A stretch of 64,000 bases of DNA from Larix kaempferi (Eukaryota; Streptophyta; Pinopsida; Pinales; Pinaceae), in the NCBI GenBank assembly GCA_027924585.1, contig BSBM01000753.1, positions 24,990,001-25,054,000 of the forward strand, given 5' to 3'. Shown piece after piece: positions 21,726-33,818 of the stretch (its first letter is position 1; every line of letters starts with the position of its first letter). Made by a program: the position numbers and the translations under genes. The notes beneath the pieces were generated by a model. That model did no database searches. It saw only the letters and a list, made by a program, of their open reading frames with translations, and was not told the DNA's origin.

Positions 21726-22335
21726 CTTCGGAAACTCCACCAACACTCGAAATGGCATTGGAAATAGAAGATATTGTGCTCTACTAATACATGGAAGAAA
21801 CAAACTCTTTCTGGGTATTAAGGAAATAGAGCTTCTATCATGCTAAGACAATTCCAAGATAGATCCCACGTCTTATTCACACACATTGGACAAAAAGAAC
21901 CAGGGAAGCTGTGTATCTACTTTCATATCTAGTACAACGACTCCACTTTCCACCAGACTGGGAATATCTTCACAGATCATATAAATCATGATTCGGAAGA
22001 ATCTGAGCACTCTAAGTAATTTGCATCATAGTTGCATCGATCCATTTGTTAATATGAGTGTGAGGTTTAAAAGAAAGAAAAGTCTGATTCACAGCTAAGA
22101 AAAGTCTGATTCACAGCTAAGAAAGCTCCGACTGTTTCAACTTTCGAGGGTAAATGAAACTATGAATCTACAAAAAATGCTGTTGTCTTCTTTCTCTTTC
22201 TTGATGAAAGAAAAAATAAAAGCTCAGATTACCTCATCATCATGGGACAAAAGCAAAGCAAAGCAAAACAAAAAAGATCAAGAGAAGAGAGGCTGCTGAA
22301 GTTTTGGGATTCAATTAGTGGTAGATTTAACGTGA

Positions 22336-22451
22336 ATAGAAACCAGGAGCTGCATGACAGCAAGGGCAACTGTTAAGATGGTGCTGCAATGTCGGCATTG
22401 CAGCTCCATCTTAACAGTCGCCCTTGGTGTCATGCTGCTCCCTGTTTCTAT
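22336..22451. ncRNA. Foldback with 56-bp arms, candidate small-RNA precursor
   Basis: Bases 22336-22391 pair with 22396-22451 around a 4-base loop, with 50 of 56 positions complementary. Mismatches are isolated and spread along the stem. The size and shape fit a plant miRNA or siRNA precursor, or a short foldback transposon. No known miRNA family is recognised. It stands alone in non-repetitive DNA. The strand of any transcript cannot be told from sequence. Confidence 0.5.
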
Positions 22452-23459
22452 CAATGCTGCTCCAACTTCTTCTTTCAGAATTAGATTGAGCATTCTTTAT
22501 ATACCCTCATCATATAGCTGCTAGAGGAGATGAGGGCCAAGAGCATCTTAAAACTAGTGGGGACACGAAAGCAAAAGTCAAGGTGGGAATTGCCTCCAAC
22601 TGTAGTATGAGGTACATGTGCTAAATCTGGGTGGAAAATGCCAAAAAGCAGGGAATGTAAAGCCTACTGGAGTCACCGACTCACCAACAATAAATAATCA
22701 CAACAACAATTGCCGTTGAGCACCAAAAATTTGGTATCATTTCATAAAATAAAGTTCACATCTCTCCAAAGATTGGGAGGGAAGCTAAGTCATAGTGTCA
22801 TAACCGTCGTAATTTTATGTGGATATCCTTAATCTTGTTATAAAGTTAAATCTTCTCAAACTTCTAGAAACTGTATAAATTGACTATTGGTTTATAGAAA
22901 ACAATGAACTGGTTTATACAAAACCATGAACTCCGTATTTAGTGACAATTAACTTCTAACCAATAGATATTATAAATGACAAGTAACTTCTAGCTAATTA
23001 TTTATGAATGGCAACGAACTTCTAATAGCCTACAATTTGAGACTCAAGAAATATCTATTGCAACTAATTCTATCATATACACTTCACTGCCCAGAAAAAT
23101 ATCATCGTTTTTCTAGAACAAGCGACTTATACTCAAATTAACCATAAAACAGTACGATAATATGTGATAATAACTTTTATTTATGATTTATCAAATATTA
23201 TTAAAAATTCTAATTATAATTTACAATTAAATTTAACCATACAAATATGGTAAGAAAATCTAATAATATTGTAATATCATAATATTTTTTTTTGAGTATT
23301 ATATTATGATATTATAATGTAAAAATGCTCAAATTACATCCTTACATCAAAATTGGTTGTGGTTGATTATTGTTAGTTATTATAATATAATATTTTATTA
23401 TTTTTAATTATCTTAATATTAATTATTAAAAAAAATTAAATTATTATAATAATAAGAAA
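22452..23459. other. Gene-free AT-rich interval
   Basis: Only weak local repetition (GGTTTATA..AACNATGAACT and CTTCTAAYNAATA words at 22880-23030) is seen. No coding frame or RNA gene is recognised. Confidence 0.6.
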
Positions 23460-25780
23460 AGTTACAATTTTAATTGTAAAATAAATTATATTAAAAATAT
23501 TAATAGTGTATATTCATTTTAATTTATTATTAATTATTAAAGATAGAAATCTTTTTAAACTTATAAAGAGTTAAGATCAATTTTATTTATGAGAGTTTCA
23601 TGTAATTTATTATTAAAATATGTTTTTTACTTAAAGTTTCTCTACACTTGACTATGCTTAATTGTGGTCAATTATGGTTAAAAATTATGGTTATAGTCAA
23701 TCGTGGTTTACTATGGATGACAATGTTGACTATGAGAAACTATTGGTTGAATATGGTTGATCATGGTTAGCTATCCTTGATTGTGCTTTAGTATGGTTGA
23801 CTATGCTAAGAAATGATGGACATGGTTGACCATGATTTACTATGGATGACAATGTTGGCTATGGTTGAACATGGTAAACTTTGGTTGATTATAGTTTCAC
23901 AATATAGTTTATTTGGTTGAGTATGGTTGGCCATGATTTACTATGATTGATAATGGTTGATTATTGTTAACTGTAATAAATGAGGTACACATGGTTTAAC
24001 CATAGTTGACTATGGTTGGCCATGTTATGCTTAATTGTGACATCAATAATTATGTCACACTACTACATTCACCTTGATTAAAATTCAAATATAATTTTTT
24101 CAACATTGACACAAAGTTACAATTTTTCATATTGAATTGTCAAATGAATTTCTATTAAAAAATATCAATAGTGTATATTCATCATAGTTTATTAAGATAG
24201 AAACATTTCTTAAAGTATAAAGAGTTAAGATCAAATGACTTGGTTCATGTACTTTATTATTAAAATTTAATGTTTACTTAAATATGGTTGTTTATGCTTG
24301 AGTATGATTTATTTTGTTTATGGTTGACCACGGTAAAAAAATGATGGCCATGGTTGGCCATGGTTTACTATCGATGACCACATTGGCTATGGTTGAACAT
24401 GGTTGAGTAAAATTGTACATTGTTGAGTTTGGTTAAGTATGGTTGGCCATGGTTGACTATGACTAATAATGGTTGATTATTGTTAACTATAATAGATTAT
24501 GTGCACATGTTTTAATCATGGTTGACTATGGTTAACCATGTTATGCACATGTTTTAACCATGGTTGACTATGGTTAACCATGTTATGCATAATTGTAATG
24601 TTAATCAATGGTTATGTCGCACTACTATATTCACCTTGTCTAGAATTACTATGTTCCTCAATAATTATGTCACATTTGCATTCATTACTATTTATTTTGC
24701 ATTGCAACTTTGGTTTTATCATACACATTCATTAGTGGTTATGTCACTGTGACATTCATCAAGGGTTATGTCACTTTGTGACATTCTTTTATGATTATGT
24801 CTCATATTGAAATTAATCTTTGTTGACCTATGTAGAGTTGTTACAGTGCTCATTAGTTATTTCAAACTTTCACATTCCTCAAGTTTTATATTGAACTGAG
24901 GTGTTTTTCAAAGGTTATAGAAAATGCCTTCAATTAGTCATAGTTGACTACACTTTATTATGTTTGATTGTACTTAATTATGGTTGATTGTAGTTAAAAA
25001 TGATGGTTATGATTGACCATGGTTTATTATGGATGACCATGTTGAGTATGGTTGAATTTGGTTGAACATGGTTGACTGTGGTTGATAATGGTGGTGGTTG
25101 ATAACGGTTGATTATTATTAACTATAACAATAAATAATTTATTATTTCCAATATAGCTATATTTATTTCAATAGTTATAGGAAAAGATAAAATTGTGATA
25201 AACAATAAAAAAAAGTTACAATTTTCCATATTGAATTGTGAAATAAATTTCTATAAAAAAATTTAATACCGTATATTTATCTTAGTTTAGTCATATAAAA
25301 ACCTTTTTGAAAGTATAAAAAGTTAAGATAAAATGTATTTATGAGAAGTCTATATACTTTATTATTAAAATATATATTTTACTTAAAATGGTTAAATTTG
25401 TTTTACTAATGGATCAAACCCAAATGAATGTGCATATGTTATTGTTATATACATTCAATGTCTTTAATCGATATATAGTAAAAGTATTCACTATTGTGAT
25501 CCACTATGGTTGACTGTGCTTAAAAATGATGGCTATGGTATTAATATTTGTCGAAATTTAAGTCACATTACTAAATTCATCAAATGTTATATTGGATTTG
25601 AGTGTTTTTCGAAAGTTTTAGATAATGTCTTAAGGTTGTGTTAGATTTCAACATACCTTAAGTGATATATTGGTTGGGTTGACTATGGTTGAACATGGTT
25701 GATTCTAGTTGAGAATGGTTGCCCATGGTTATGTCTAGTTGACTATGGTTGGTCATGTCTCACTACGGTTGATAATAGTT
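23460..25780 (+). repeat. Higher-order repeat: AT-rich block plus degenerate ATGGTTGA minisatellite
   Basis: Three copies of an AT-rich block (about 23460-23640, 24112-24285, 25205-25390) share GTTACAATTTT, AATTTCTAT, ATAGTGTATATTCAT, AGAGTTAAGATCAA and CTTTATTATTAAAATAT. Each is followed by a run of 8-10-bp words such as TATGGTTGACTATGG, CATGGTTGACC or ATGATGGCCATGG (about 23650-24010, 24285-24600, 25390-25780), with a further run at 24940-25110. All runs are G/T-rich on the plus strand. No frame is conserved. It looks like tandem amplification at two scales. Confidence 0.75.
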
Positions 25781-27200
25781 ATGTCACATTGACATTTATT
25801 AAGAGCTATTTCACATTGCAACTTTCACGTTGGTCTATACATTCATTAATGGTTATGTTGCATTGTAGCATTCATCCACAGTTAGACTTATACATATCAC
25901 ATTGTTATAATTCTCAAGACTTAATTTGGATTGTGGAATTCCTTTATGTTTATGTTTCATTTGAAAATTCCAACATTCATATCAGTTGATTTATGTGGAA
26001 TTATTACATTCTTCATTAATTATGTCATATTGAAATTCATCGAAATTTATATTGGATTTGAGTGTTTCTATATTATTTATACATGAAACTTTTTATAAAT
26101 ACATTTTATATTATTTTTTATGTTTTAAAAAATATTTTTATTTTAAAAAGAGCGAAACTGTAAACAACTAATTCCCTACCAAGAATGCACCAGCTGGCAT
26201 CGGAGAAACAATTGCAGCTGTCATTGGAGGAAAAACTGATTAGAACCAGAGGAAAAACTGAGTAGAACCAGAGCACTATTGCAAAGCTGTCCGACGAATG
26301 GCTGAGACTAGCTGACATATCTCTCTATTCCCGAGCCGAACCCAATTCCCGTTGGCATTCATGAATCTATGTCACTCGGGCTCGGCTTGTTGTTAGACTC
26401 AACATGGTGATTGATTCAGGGTTGGCTTTTAGTATACAACATTCTTTATTACAAACCTCTATTAAGCAGGAGTGGTTAGCATTCTTCGGATGAAACCATC
26501 TCTATACATTCAATATGTACATGATATTGCAATATTTAATAAGGTTTTATTACAGTTTCTTTTTGTGGAGTGGGTTTTGTATGTACAGTGTTTACAGAAT
26601 ATATTTAGGATTACCTCGTGAGACTTGAATATGGATGGATGGGATTAAAACTTGCAGTTGCACCTTTCCAAGTACACTAACCTACCAAAAATTTACAGTT
26701 AGTGAAAATGGATGGAGATATCAACGTTAAGCATACTTGTTAGTGTTCTTACATTCCATTTTGAGGATAATTTTTAGATTTATTAATATGATAAAATTAA
26801 TGTATGGATAAAATTGGTTTGATGATCGTGGATGATCATCCACCCTGGATGAAGGTTCAAGTACTGGAATGCCAACGAAAAAGTCAGTTGCACTCAAGTG
26901 GATCGATCAGACATTAATCTCATTAATCGTGGCCTCTTGTGGCTTGTGATGTATTTCATCTGTCATTTTGTTTCTCTCCTCCATTTGATATTATGTTTTC
27001 TTTACTAATCCAACGTCTCATTCTTAGTGCAAGCTCTCAATACCTCTCTGCATCTTCCAGTTTTAATGTCTACCTCATCCATTCTAACAATGGCATCTGC
27101 GAAAATAAACGACCAGATTCTGTTGCATCATAACGGCCCATAGATGGGCTTCACTGGAACTGTATTTCTGTTAGTTCTCATAAAATGCATAGCTTGAGTC
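25781..27200. other. Gene-free interval with small duplications
   Basis: A 22-bp unit AGAGGAAAAACTGAKTAGAACC is repeated at about 26226-26270. Bases 26060-26110 resemble the TACATGAAACT..TGATAAATAC words of 2258-2385. Short open frames at 26118-26318 and 26939-27133 show no recognisable domain and I do not call them genes. Confidence 0.5.
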
Positions 27201-27202
27201 TT

Positions 27203-27460
27203 GGCTTCCTCTGACCCTTACAGCTACAGGTTCTCTTCCTTCAAGCAGACTGCCTGACAAGAGTTGGAATTGCAAGTAACTCTCGATACAGTGGACGAAT
27301 CAGGTGGAAGATTTTTGCAGGATAAGGCTTCAAGCTATGGAAGAATTCCTCAAGCAGAACCATTGTGGCCTCTTTCAATTTTTCTTTCGTTCTGAATGGG
27401 GATGGCCTGGATTTCATTATTACGAATGGGAAAGACGATACATTAACTTAGCACTGAAGC
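27203..27460 (+). pseudogene. Possible legume-lectin domain fragment (decayed)
   Basis: One frame reads ASSDPYSYRFSSFKQTA, a stop, then LELQVTLDTVDESGG and DKASSYGRIPQAEPLWP (about 27270-27370). After a shift the next frame reads SFNFSFVLNGDGLDFIITNG (about 27372-27430). The order and the NGDGL..F.ITN block resemble the N-terminal half of plant L-type lectin domains, as in lectin receptor kinases, where a GR..Y..P..LW stretch precedes the SF...F.F strand. The rest of the domain is absent. This is pattern recognition only and could be chance. Confidence 0.3.
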
Positions 27461-27659
27461 AGTGTATGACGTCGTCTCTGGAGTATTGTATTAGTACCGT
27501 ACATGGACTTGTTATGTTTTTTAGTTTATAAATTATTTTATTTATTTATTAATTTTTATAATTTACATCACTTCTCCATGGATTTATGTCCCATTTAAAA
27601 TGTACTTATCCAATAAAAAAATCATATTAATGAATTTAAAAAGAAACTGAAATTATTTT

Positions 27660-27765
27660 AATTTTAAAAATATTAAATTTAATAAAAATATCTCAATTTT
27701 AAAAATATTAAATTTAATAAAAATATCTCAATTTTAAAAATATTAAATTTAATAAAAATATAAAT
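27660..27765 (+). repeat. 35-bp AT-rich tandem repeat, three copies
   Basis: Units start AATTTTAAAAATATTAAATT at 27660, 27695 and 27730 and are nearly identical. Confidence 0.9.
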
Positions 27766-27904
27766 ATAACTTTATAAAATTTTGAACCAAATTGTGAGGA
27801 AAAATGCAAATTATTATTAGTCAAAAAAAAATTTATTGTGGAAAAATTGTGTGGAAAATTTTGACTAGCTATCATTAGTATATCTCTACCTTGACATGAA
27901 ATAA

Positions 27905-27995
27905 TAAATTAAGATGAATGTAAACTATTTTTCAATAATAATTTATTTAACAATTTAATGTGGAAAAATGTAATTTTTTAATTGTTTATAACTAG
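27905..27995. repeat. AT-rich dispersed repeat, left fragment of copy 2
   Basis: Resembles 2010-2100. The part matching about 2190-2290 lies beyond the gypsy element, at about 36865-36955, in the same order and orientation. This supports insertion of the gypsy element into an older repeat. Confidence 0.5.
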
Positions 27996-28142
27996 TATAG
28001 ATCTATCTAAAAAGCAGATTTATCAAGCATCAAGAGGCATCCAATTTATTGAGTTGTTATTTTTTAATGATTTTTTATTTGGTTTTAAAATTTTATTTTA
28101 TAAATAGATATGTATTTTTTTAATTATTTTTTATTCGATTTC

Positions 28143-29705
28143 TATTATACTCTCCACATTTTTATATATAAAAATGTAAAAATTTGATAAAATATGAATA
28201 AAGGAAAAAGATGAATTTTCCATTCACTTAATTTTTAAGTGTTAAAAAAACAATGACATTCGGAAGAGGGTGAAAAAATATAACTTTTCTTAAAAGCTAA
28301 CCATTATCTCTCCATGGAGAATCCAATGCAAAACATATAGTGACTATTTGTTTCATCAATGCATATATCTTAATACTTATTCATTTCCATCCGGTTCTAG
28401 ATAAAATAATAGAATGATTATCGAGACGACATAACCATGCATTTCAAGGAGATTAGAAGTATATTTCTTAGGATAGTTATGAAATGTCATAACTAAATCA
28501 TTGTGAAATTCTTACCTAAATAACCTAAGTAAAAATTTCATAATCTATGAAACCATGTAATTATCCGACTAACTCCTTTTTTTTAAATAAAATTTATAAA
28601 CCAAGTAACTTAAATATATTTCATACTTTATCAACCGATGTACTATCCCATTCTATCAATATTTCATAGAATAACTATGGAATATAATAACAATTCATTT
28701 TGAAATTAAATTCATAGACTAAATAACATAGAAAAAATTCATAACATAATTATAACCTATTTTATAATACACATGAGATATGTAGTATAATCGCTATGCT
28801 ATTTATTATCAATTATATGTAACATAATTATCAAGCTATTATATATTACAAGTAGGATATGTAATATAGTTTGTATCTATTATATAATACACATAAGGTA
28901 GGTAACACGTTATTAGAACATCAAACTAACTACACTAAATGGACGCACAACCCGACACACAGTCGACCATCTTATCAGTGGAGATCGTCGATGTGTGAAC
29001 ACGACCTCAAAGAGTTTGTTGGCGGAGTAAGAACCAACCAATCACAGAGCATGCAGGTCATGTCTCAGTACACAGGCTTAGACATCGAATCCGGAATCAT
29101 GGAGGTTGGCAACTCGCCGAGCAATGGTCGTTTGACAAAAGAAACAAGTTTAGACGCCGAGCATGCCACGTCACCATGGAGTCGTTGGAAGATCGACAAA
29201 CCAGAAAATAAGGGAAGAACATCAAGAATATGTCGAGGTCGCAGTCTCAGTACTGGACGTTGAGCCAGACTCAACATAGATACAGTGTAAAAGAAACATC
29301 ATAAATATCCTAACGTAAACAAAAACGCAGAGATCAAGGAACGTTTTTTATTAGGCATAGGAAATAAAAAAAAGCGTAGAGATCTACAACCCAAGATCTC
29401 ACTTCATCAAAAAAAATAGAATACACAGGGATCTATGAAAACAATTTCACTTCAGCATGGAGAAAAGAAAACCGAGAGTTTACACAGGGAATCAATGTTC
29501 AAGTTCGGTGCTAGCAGGTAAACTGAGATTACAACCCAAAAATCGCAAAGGTCAACCAGCAGCACAAAAAAATACATTTTAAACACCGAAAATTAAACAC
29601 GGGGTCAGCGTTAGCTTACCTCCTCATGGATCCAACCACTTCCCTATTGGCTTATATGATAAAGAGTTATAGTGGTATTCTCGCAGATCATATTCTGGAT
29701 CGCAT
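28143..29705 (-). repeat. Gypsy 3' LTR, truncated
   Basis: Aligns with 33819 to about 35490, from CTCCACATTTTT through ATTCTCGCAGATCATATTCT. The terminal TG of the plus-strand view has become TA. The segment matching 35490-36490 is missing. A 130-codon open frame inside (28871-29263) follows LTR sequence and is not a gene. Confidence 0.9.
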
Positions 29706-30420
29706 TCATCCATATAGTATCTCAAAGGGTGTCATTTTTGTTGACGTTTGATAACCATTGTTATATGCAAACTCGACTAAATCTAGATATTCTTCCCACT
29801 TATCGGGTTTGTTCATCACGTACATTCTCAACATGTCTTCAAGTATTTGGTTAGTTCATTCTGTTTGCCCATCTTTTTGTGGATGGTATGCGGTACTAAA
29901 ATTTAACTTTGTCTCTAACCCTTGAAATAATGCTTTCCAAAAATAAATTTTGAATCCCTATTTGATATCACCACTTTTGGAATGCCATGCAATCTAAATA
30001 TTTCCTTCATAAAAATGTGAGCAATATTAACAACTTTACTTAGTTTATCAAATGGAATGAAATGTGCAACTTTACTTAGTTTATCAACTACTACCATAAT
30101 TGAATCATGTTGTGTGTTATTCATAGGTAATCCAGTTATGAAGTCCATACTTATTACCTCCCATTTCCATTCCGCAATGGGAAATGGTTGCAACAACCCC
30201 TCTGGGTGTTTGTGTTCAATTTTTACCTGCTGACATTCTAGACATCTAGTTAGATAGTCGGCTCCTTATTTCTTCATGCTAGGACAATAATATTCCTTCT
30301 TTAGAGTTGTGAACATTTTATGGTACCTAAGATGGCCGGAGTAAGGTTTCTTATGAATTTCATTTAAGATTAACCTTTTTACTTCTTCTGAATTGGGTAT
30401 ATATATTCGATTCTTTCATT
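29706..30420 (-). pseudogene. Gypsy integrase (partial)
   Basis: Read right to left: HKKPYSGHLRYHKMFTTLKK with the HHCC pair ECQQ further on, a stop, then WKWEVISMDFITGLP with the first catalytic Asp and [20 protein letters not shown], where the family VSDRD reads SNRD so the second catalytic Asp is lost. [20 protein letters not shown] continues in another frame with the third (Glu) position nearby. A 20-bp unit encoding DKLSKV is duplicated at 30017-30075. The C-terminal part is cut off at 29705. Confidence 0.88.
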
Positions 30421-30448
30421 TAAGCAAGTTGTCGGTTCTGATACTAAA

Positions 30449-31624
30449 TTAGGTCAGTTCTTTCTCAGTAACACTTCTTTGCCATTTTTCTTTAGCTTGC
30501 AAATACTCTTCATACTTTTTAGTAGCATTATTTATTATTTTCTCCAAGTCTGTTTTATAACTGCTCATTATAGTTGAGATTTGAAAATTTACATTCCTGC
30601 TTAAAGCATTAGCAATCTTATTTTCTATTCCCTTAATGTGTTTAATCTCAAAGACGTACTCGCTCAAGAAGGCCAACCACCTTGTTTTTCGAGCATTGAG
30701 ATTTTGTTGATCGAAAAAATATTTTAAGCTTATGTTGTCAGTTTTTAAAATGAATCTTTTCCCTATTAGGTAGTGTCGCCACATTCTCAAAGCATGAATT
30801 ATGGCTGCCAACTCTATGTCATGAGTCGCATAGTTCTTTTCATGTTGCTTAATTTTTATGGATTCATTGCTTATTACATGATCTTCTTGTAATAATACCC
30901 CACCTAACGCTTCTAAACATGCACCCGTACAAACCACAAAGTCTTTGTAGGGATCAACTATTTTTAGAATGGGTGTGGTGGTAAGTAAGTGTTTTAACTT
31001 TTCAAAACTTTCTTGACACTTAGTCGTCCAATTAAACTTTATCCCTTTCTTTTTAAGTGAGGTTATAGGATATGAAATTTTTTTAAATCCCTCTATAAAT
31101 CTACAGTAGTAACCCGTGATCCCCATGAAGGATCTAATGCTCGTCACGTCCCTTGGGACTGGCCAATCTATGATTGCTTTGATTTTTTCCAAGTCTACCG
31201 CAATTCCATCTTTTGAAATTTCATGTCCTACGTATTGTACTTTATCTTGGTAAAATTCACATTTACTAAACTTCACATAGATTTTTTGTTCTCTTAATGT
31301 TTGTAAGACCATTCTTAGGTGTTCTTCATGTTCGTCTTCATTTTTAAAGTAAATTAAGATGTCATCTATAAAGACGACAACAAATTTATCCAGAAATTTG
31401 TGTAACACACTGTTCATTAGACACATGAACGTTGCTGGGGCATTGGTCAAACCAAAAGGTATGACCATGAACTCATAGTGCCCATAACGTGTTCTAAAAG
31501 CGGTTTTATAAACATCTTCATCCTTTATTCTTATTTGATGGTATCCAGTTCTTAAATCAATTTTAGAAAACATTGTCGTTCCTCGTACTTGATCGAATAG
31601 ATCATCTATGCGAGGGAGCGGGTA
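30449..31624 (-). pseudogene. Gypsy reverse transcriptase palm and RNase H
   Basis: From 31573: [40 protein letters not shown] and [18 protein letters not shown] (catalytic FIDD at about 31358-31374, intact). Then [18 protein letters not shown] and [20 protein letters not shown] in the connection, and RNase H with [19 protein letters not shown], where the first catalytic Asp is Gly, followed by [19 protein letters not shown] and [11 protein letters not shown] stop near 31624-31626 splits it from the RT N-terminus. Confidence 0.93.
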
Positions 31625-32263
31625 TCAATTTTTAATGGTCATCTTGTTGAGTTGATGATAGTCAATGCACAACCTCAATGAGCCATCTTTCTTTTTCACA
31701 AAAAACAACGGTGCTCCCCATAGGGACACACTCAGTCTAATGTAGTGTTTATCAATTAACTCTTGTAATTGCATTTTTAGTTCTATTAGTTCAGGTTGAT
31801 TCATTCGGTATGGGGCCTTAGAGATAGGTACCGCACCAAGTACCAATTCGATAGTGAAATCGATATCTCTCCTAGGGGGTAAAACACGAACTTTGTCTGG
31901 AAACACATCTTTAAATTCTTGTAGGATAGAGTGATCTTCTAGATTAGTTTTATTCTTTTCATTAGGGGTTTTCATTATATGCATAGCAAAAATTTTACAA
32001 CCTTTTCTATCACACTTCTTAAGTTGTAATGCAGATACTTTTCTAATTGTACCTTTTTTCGGAATGCCTCTAACCACTCTATGATTACCAAATTCATCAA
32101 TGCAAGTAAAACTTTTGTCATAACAATTTAAAATTACTCTATGACTCTCAAGCCAATCCATACCAATCAAGATATCATAGGATCCTAAAGGTGATATGTT
32201 TAAATCATATTTTGTAACATAATCATTCATCTTAAATTCACATGTGGAAATAAAACTTGTCAC
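31625..32263 (-). pseudogene. Gypsy protease C-terminus and RT N-terminus
   Basis: [20 protein letters not shown] ends the protease-like region. [40 protein letters not shown] and [20 protein letters not shown] start RT. The frame stops at 31625, four residues after the family YRQLNK block (here YHQLNK). The 32260-32263 overlap with the next frame marks a frameshift. Confidence 0.92.
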
Positions 32264-33674
32264 TTTTCTTTTGTGCCCGTGGCTAATTGAACTAACCAGT
32301 ATTTTTGAATTTCATTTTTCTTCAATTTACAAGCATCTACCAAACTAGGAGATATGTAACTTAATGTTGAACTAGAATCAATTAAAATTGAAATAGATCT
32401 TTTAGAGATTTTACCTTCTACCTCTATCATGGAGGGTTGAAACTCGGCTTGACGATTATCCAAGGTTGCGCTTATCTTTGGAATGCTTCTTGCAACATCT
32501 CCAACCGTGGGAGCTTCTCTGATGGCATGACTACTTCGGTTGTCCTTCTTATGAGGACAGTCCGTGTAGAAATGGATTTCTCCACATCCCCAACATTTTA
32601 GAGGTTCTCTTTTTATTTCTTCATTTTTCTTATATCCAGTGTTATCTTTAAATTTGGGTCTGGTTGGTTGAAGTCTGTTAAAATTACTTTTGGGAAAGTT
32701 TATATTCTTATTAAAGGGCATGAATTCTCTTATTTTAAAATCTTCCCCCTCCCTCTTCTTAAAATTTTTTGGGTTATCTTGTCTATGCTTGATCATAAGC
32801 TAGCTTAGCTTTTCTCATTGCTTTGTAAAGTGTTTTAGGGCTATCAAATTCTAGTCGATCTTTATAGAAGTTAGGCAGACAACCAAGGAACCTTTGTATT
32901 TTGGCTTTTCTTCAGTGAGGTAGGGTACATATCTTAATAAGGACAGGAATTTAGTGCATAGGTCATGCATCGACATTTTCCCCAATCTTAGTTCATAAAA
33001 TTCTTTAGACTTACCCTCATAATAATATTCAGACATATACTCTTTTTTAAACATCTTTTTAAACCAACACCAAGTAACTTTGCGGTCATTAATCCGTTTA
33101 GCTTTCTTTAGGTCTTTCCACCAAATTTCAGCTTTCCCAACCAAGTTAAAAATAGCCATCTTTTCTTTCATTGAATTAGAGAAGTTAAACATGGTGAAAT
33201 ACTTTTTCATACCAGATAGGCATGGTTTGGATTCCTCTACTTTCTTGATTTCCTCGTCAAAGATAGGAGGTTTAATCTTTTTAAATTCACCGGATATCTC
33301 ATCCCTATGTCTCTTCTTCGTTCCTCATCTATGCTCACCATCGTTGCTAGAGTCATCCAACTCACTACCAACGGAGCTATCATCGGGAAAAGTTTCGGAT
33401 GAAGAATTCATTTTTTTTATTTTTTTTATGTTCTTTTTATGCCCACATTACCCGTGTCTTTAAAAAATTCAATTAATTTTTGTAATAGAGCTTCATTTAC
33501 ATCTTCCCGGGTCCGCATCACCCATTCATGTTCCAGTTTGAATGTTTGCAAGTCATTTTGAAGTTCTCTTACAGTTTGCAGAATTTCCTCTTGATTATCG
33601 TTCGTCATTTTATTATGTTGTTCTTCTTCAGTTAATTCGACATAAATGGGAGTGTAAGATCTTTCTTCAGCCAT
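32260..33674 (-). pseudogene. gag: Gypsy gag and protease N-terminus (frameshifted)
   Basis: Three frames: an acidic N-terminal part from 33674 (82 codons), a retrotransposon-gag domain at 33210-32851 with MAIFNLVGKAEIWWKDLKKA and FYELRLGKMSMHDLCTKFLS, and a Lys-rich part at 32796-32260 with an intact CCHC knuckle (CWGCGEIHFYTDC). The protease active site follows as ISILIDSSSTLSYIS, where Asp-Ser-Gly is Asp-Ser-Ser. Gag packages the RNA; the knuckle binds nucleic acid. Confidence 0.9.
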
Positions 33675-33801
33675 TTCTAAGTAATAAGAACTTTAATCAC
33701 AATCTAATCAAAAGAGAATACAGTTATCACTTGATCAGAAATTTATATAATATAAATAAACATCAACAATGAGCTCCATTAGGTCCTAGTGTAGGAACCT
33801 A

Positions 33802-33815
33802 GGGCTCTGATACGA
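33802..33815 (-). promoter_or_regulatory. Gypsy primer-binding site (initiator Met tRNA type)
   Basis: On the minus strand TCGTATCAGAGCCC lies a few bases after the LTR end (..TATGACA, 33819). TATCAGAGCC is the usual match to the 3' end of plant initiator tRNA-Met in LTR retrotransposons. It confirms orientation and the 5' LTR boundary. Confidence 0.8.
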
Positions 33816-33818
33816 TAC

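Noticed and set aside
28871-29263. 130-codon frame
   Set aside because: Lies inside the gypsy 3' LTR and is disrupted in the matching 5' LTR.
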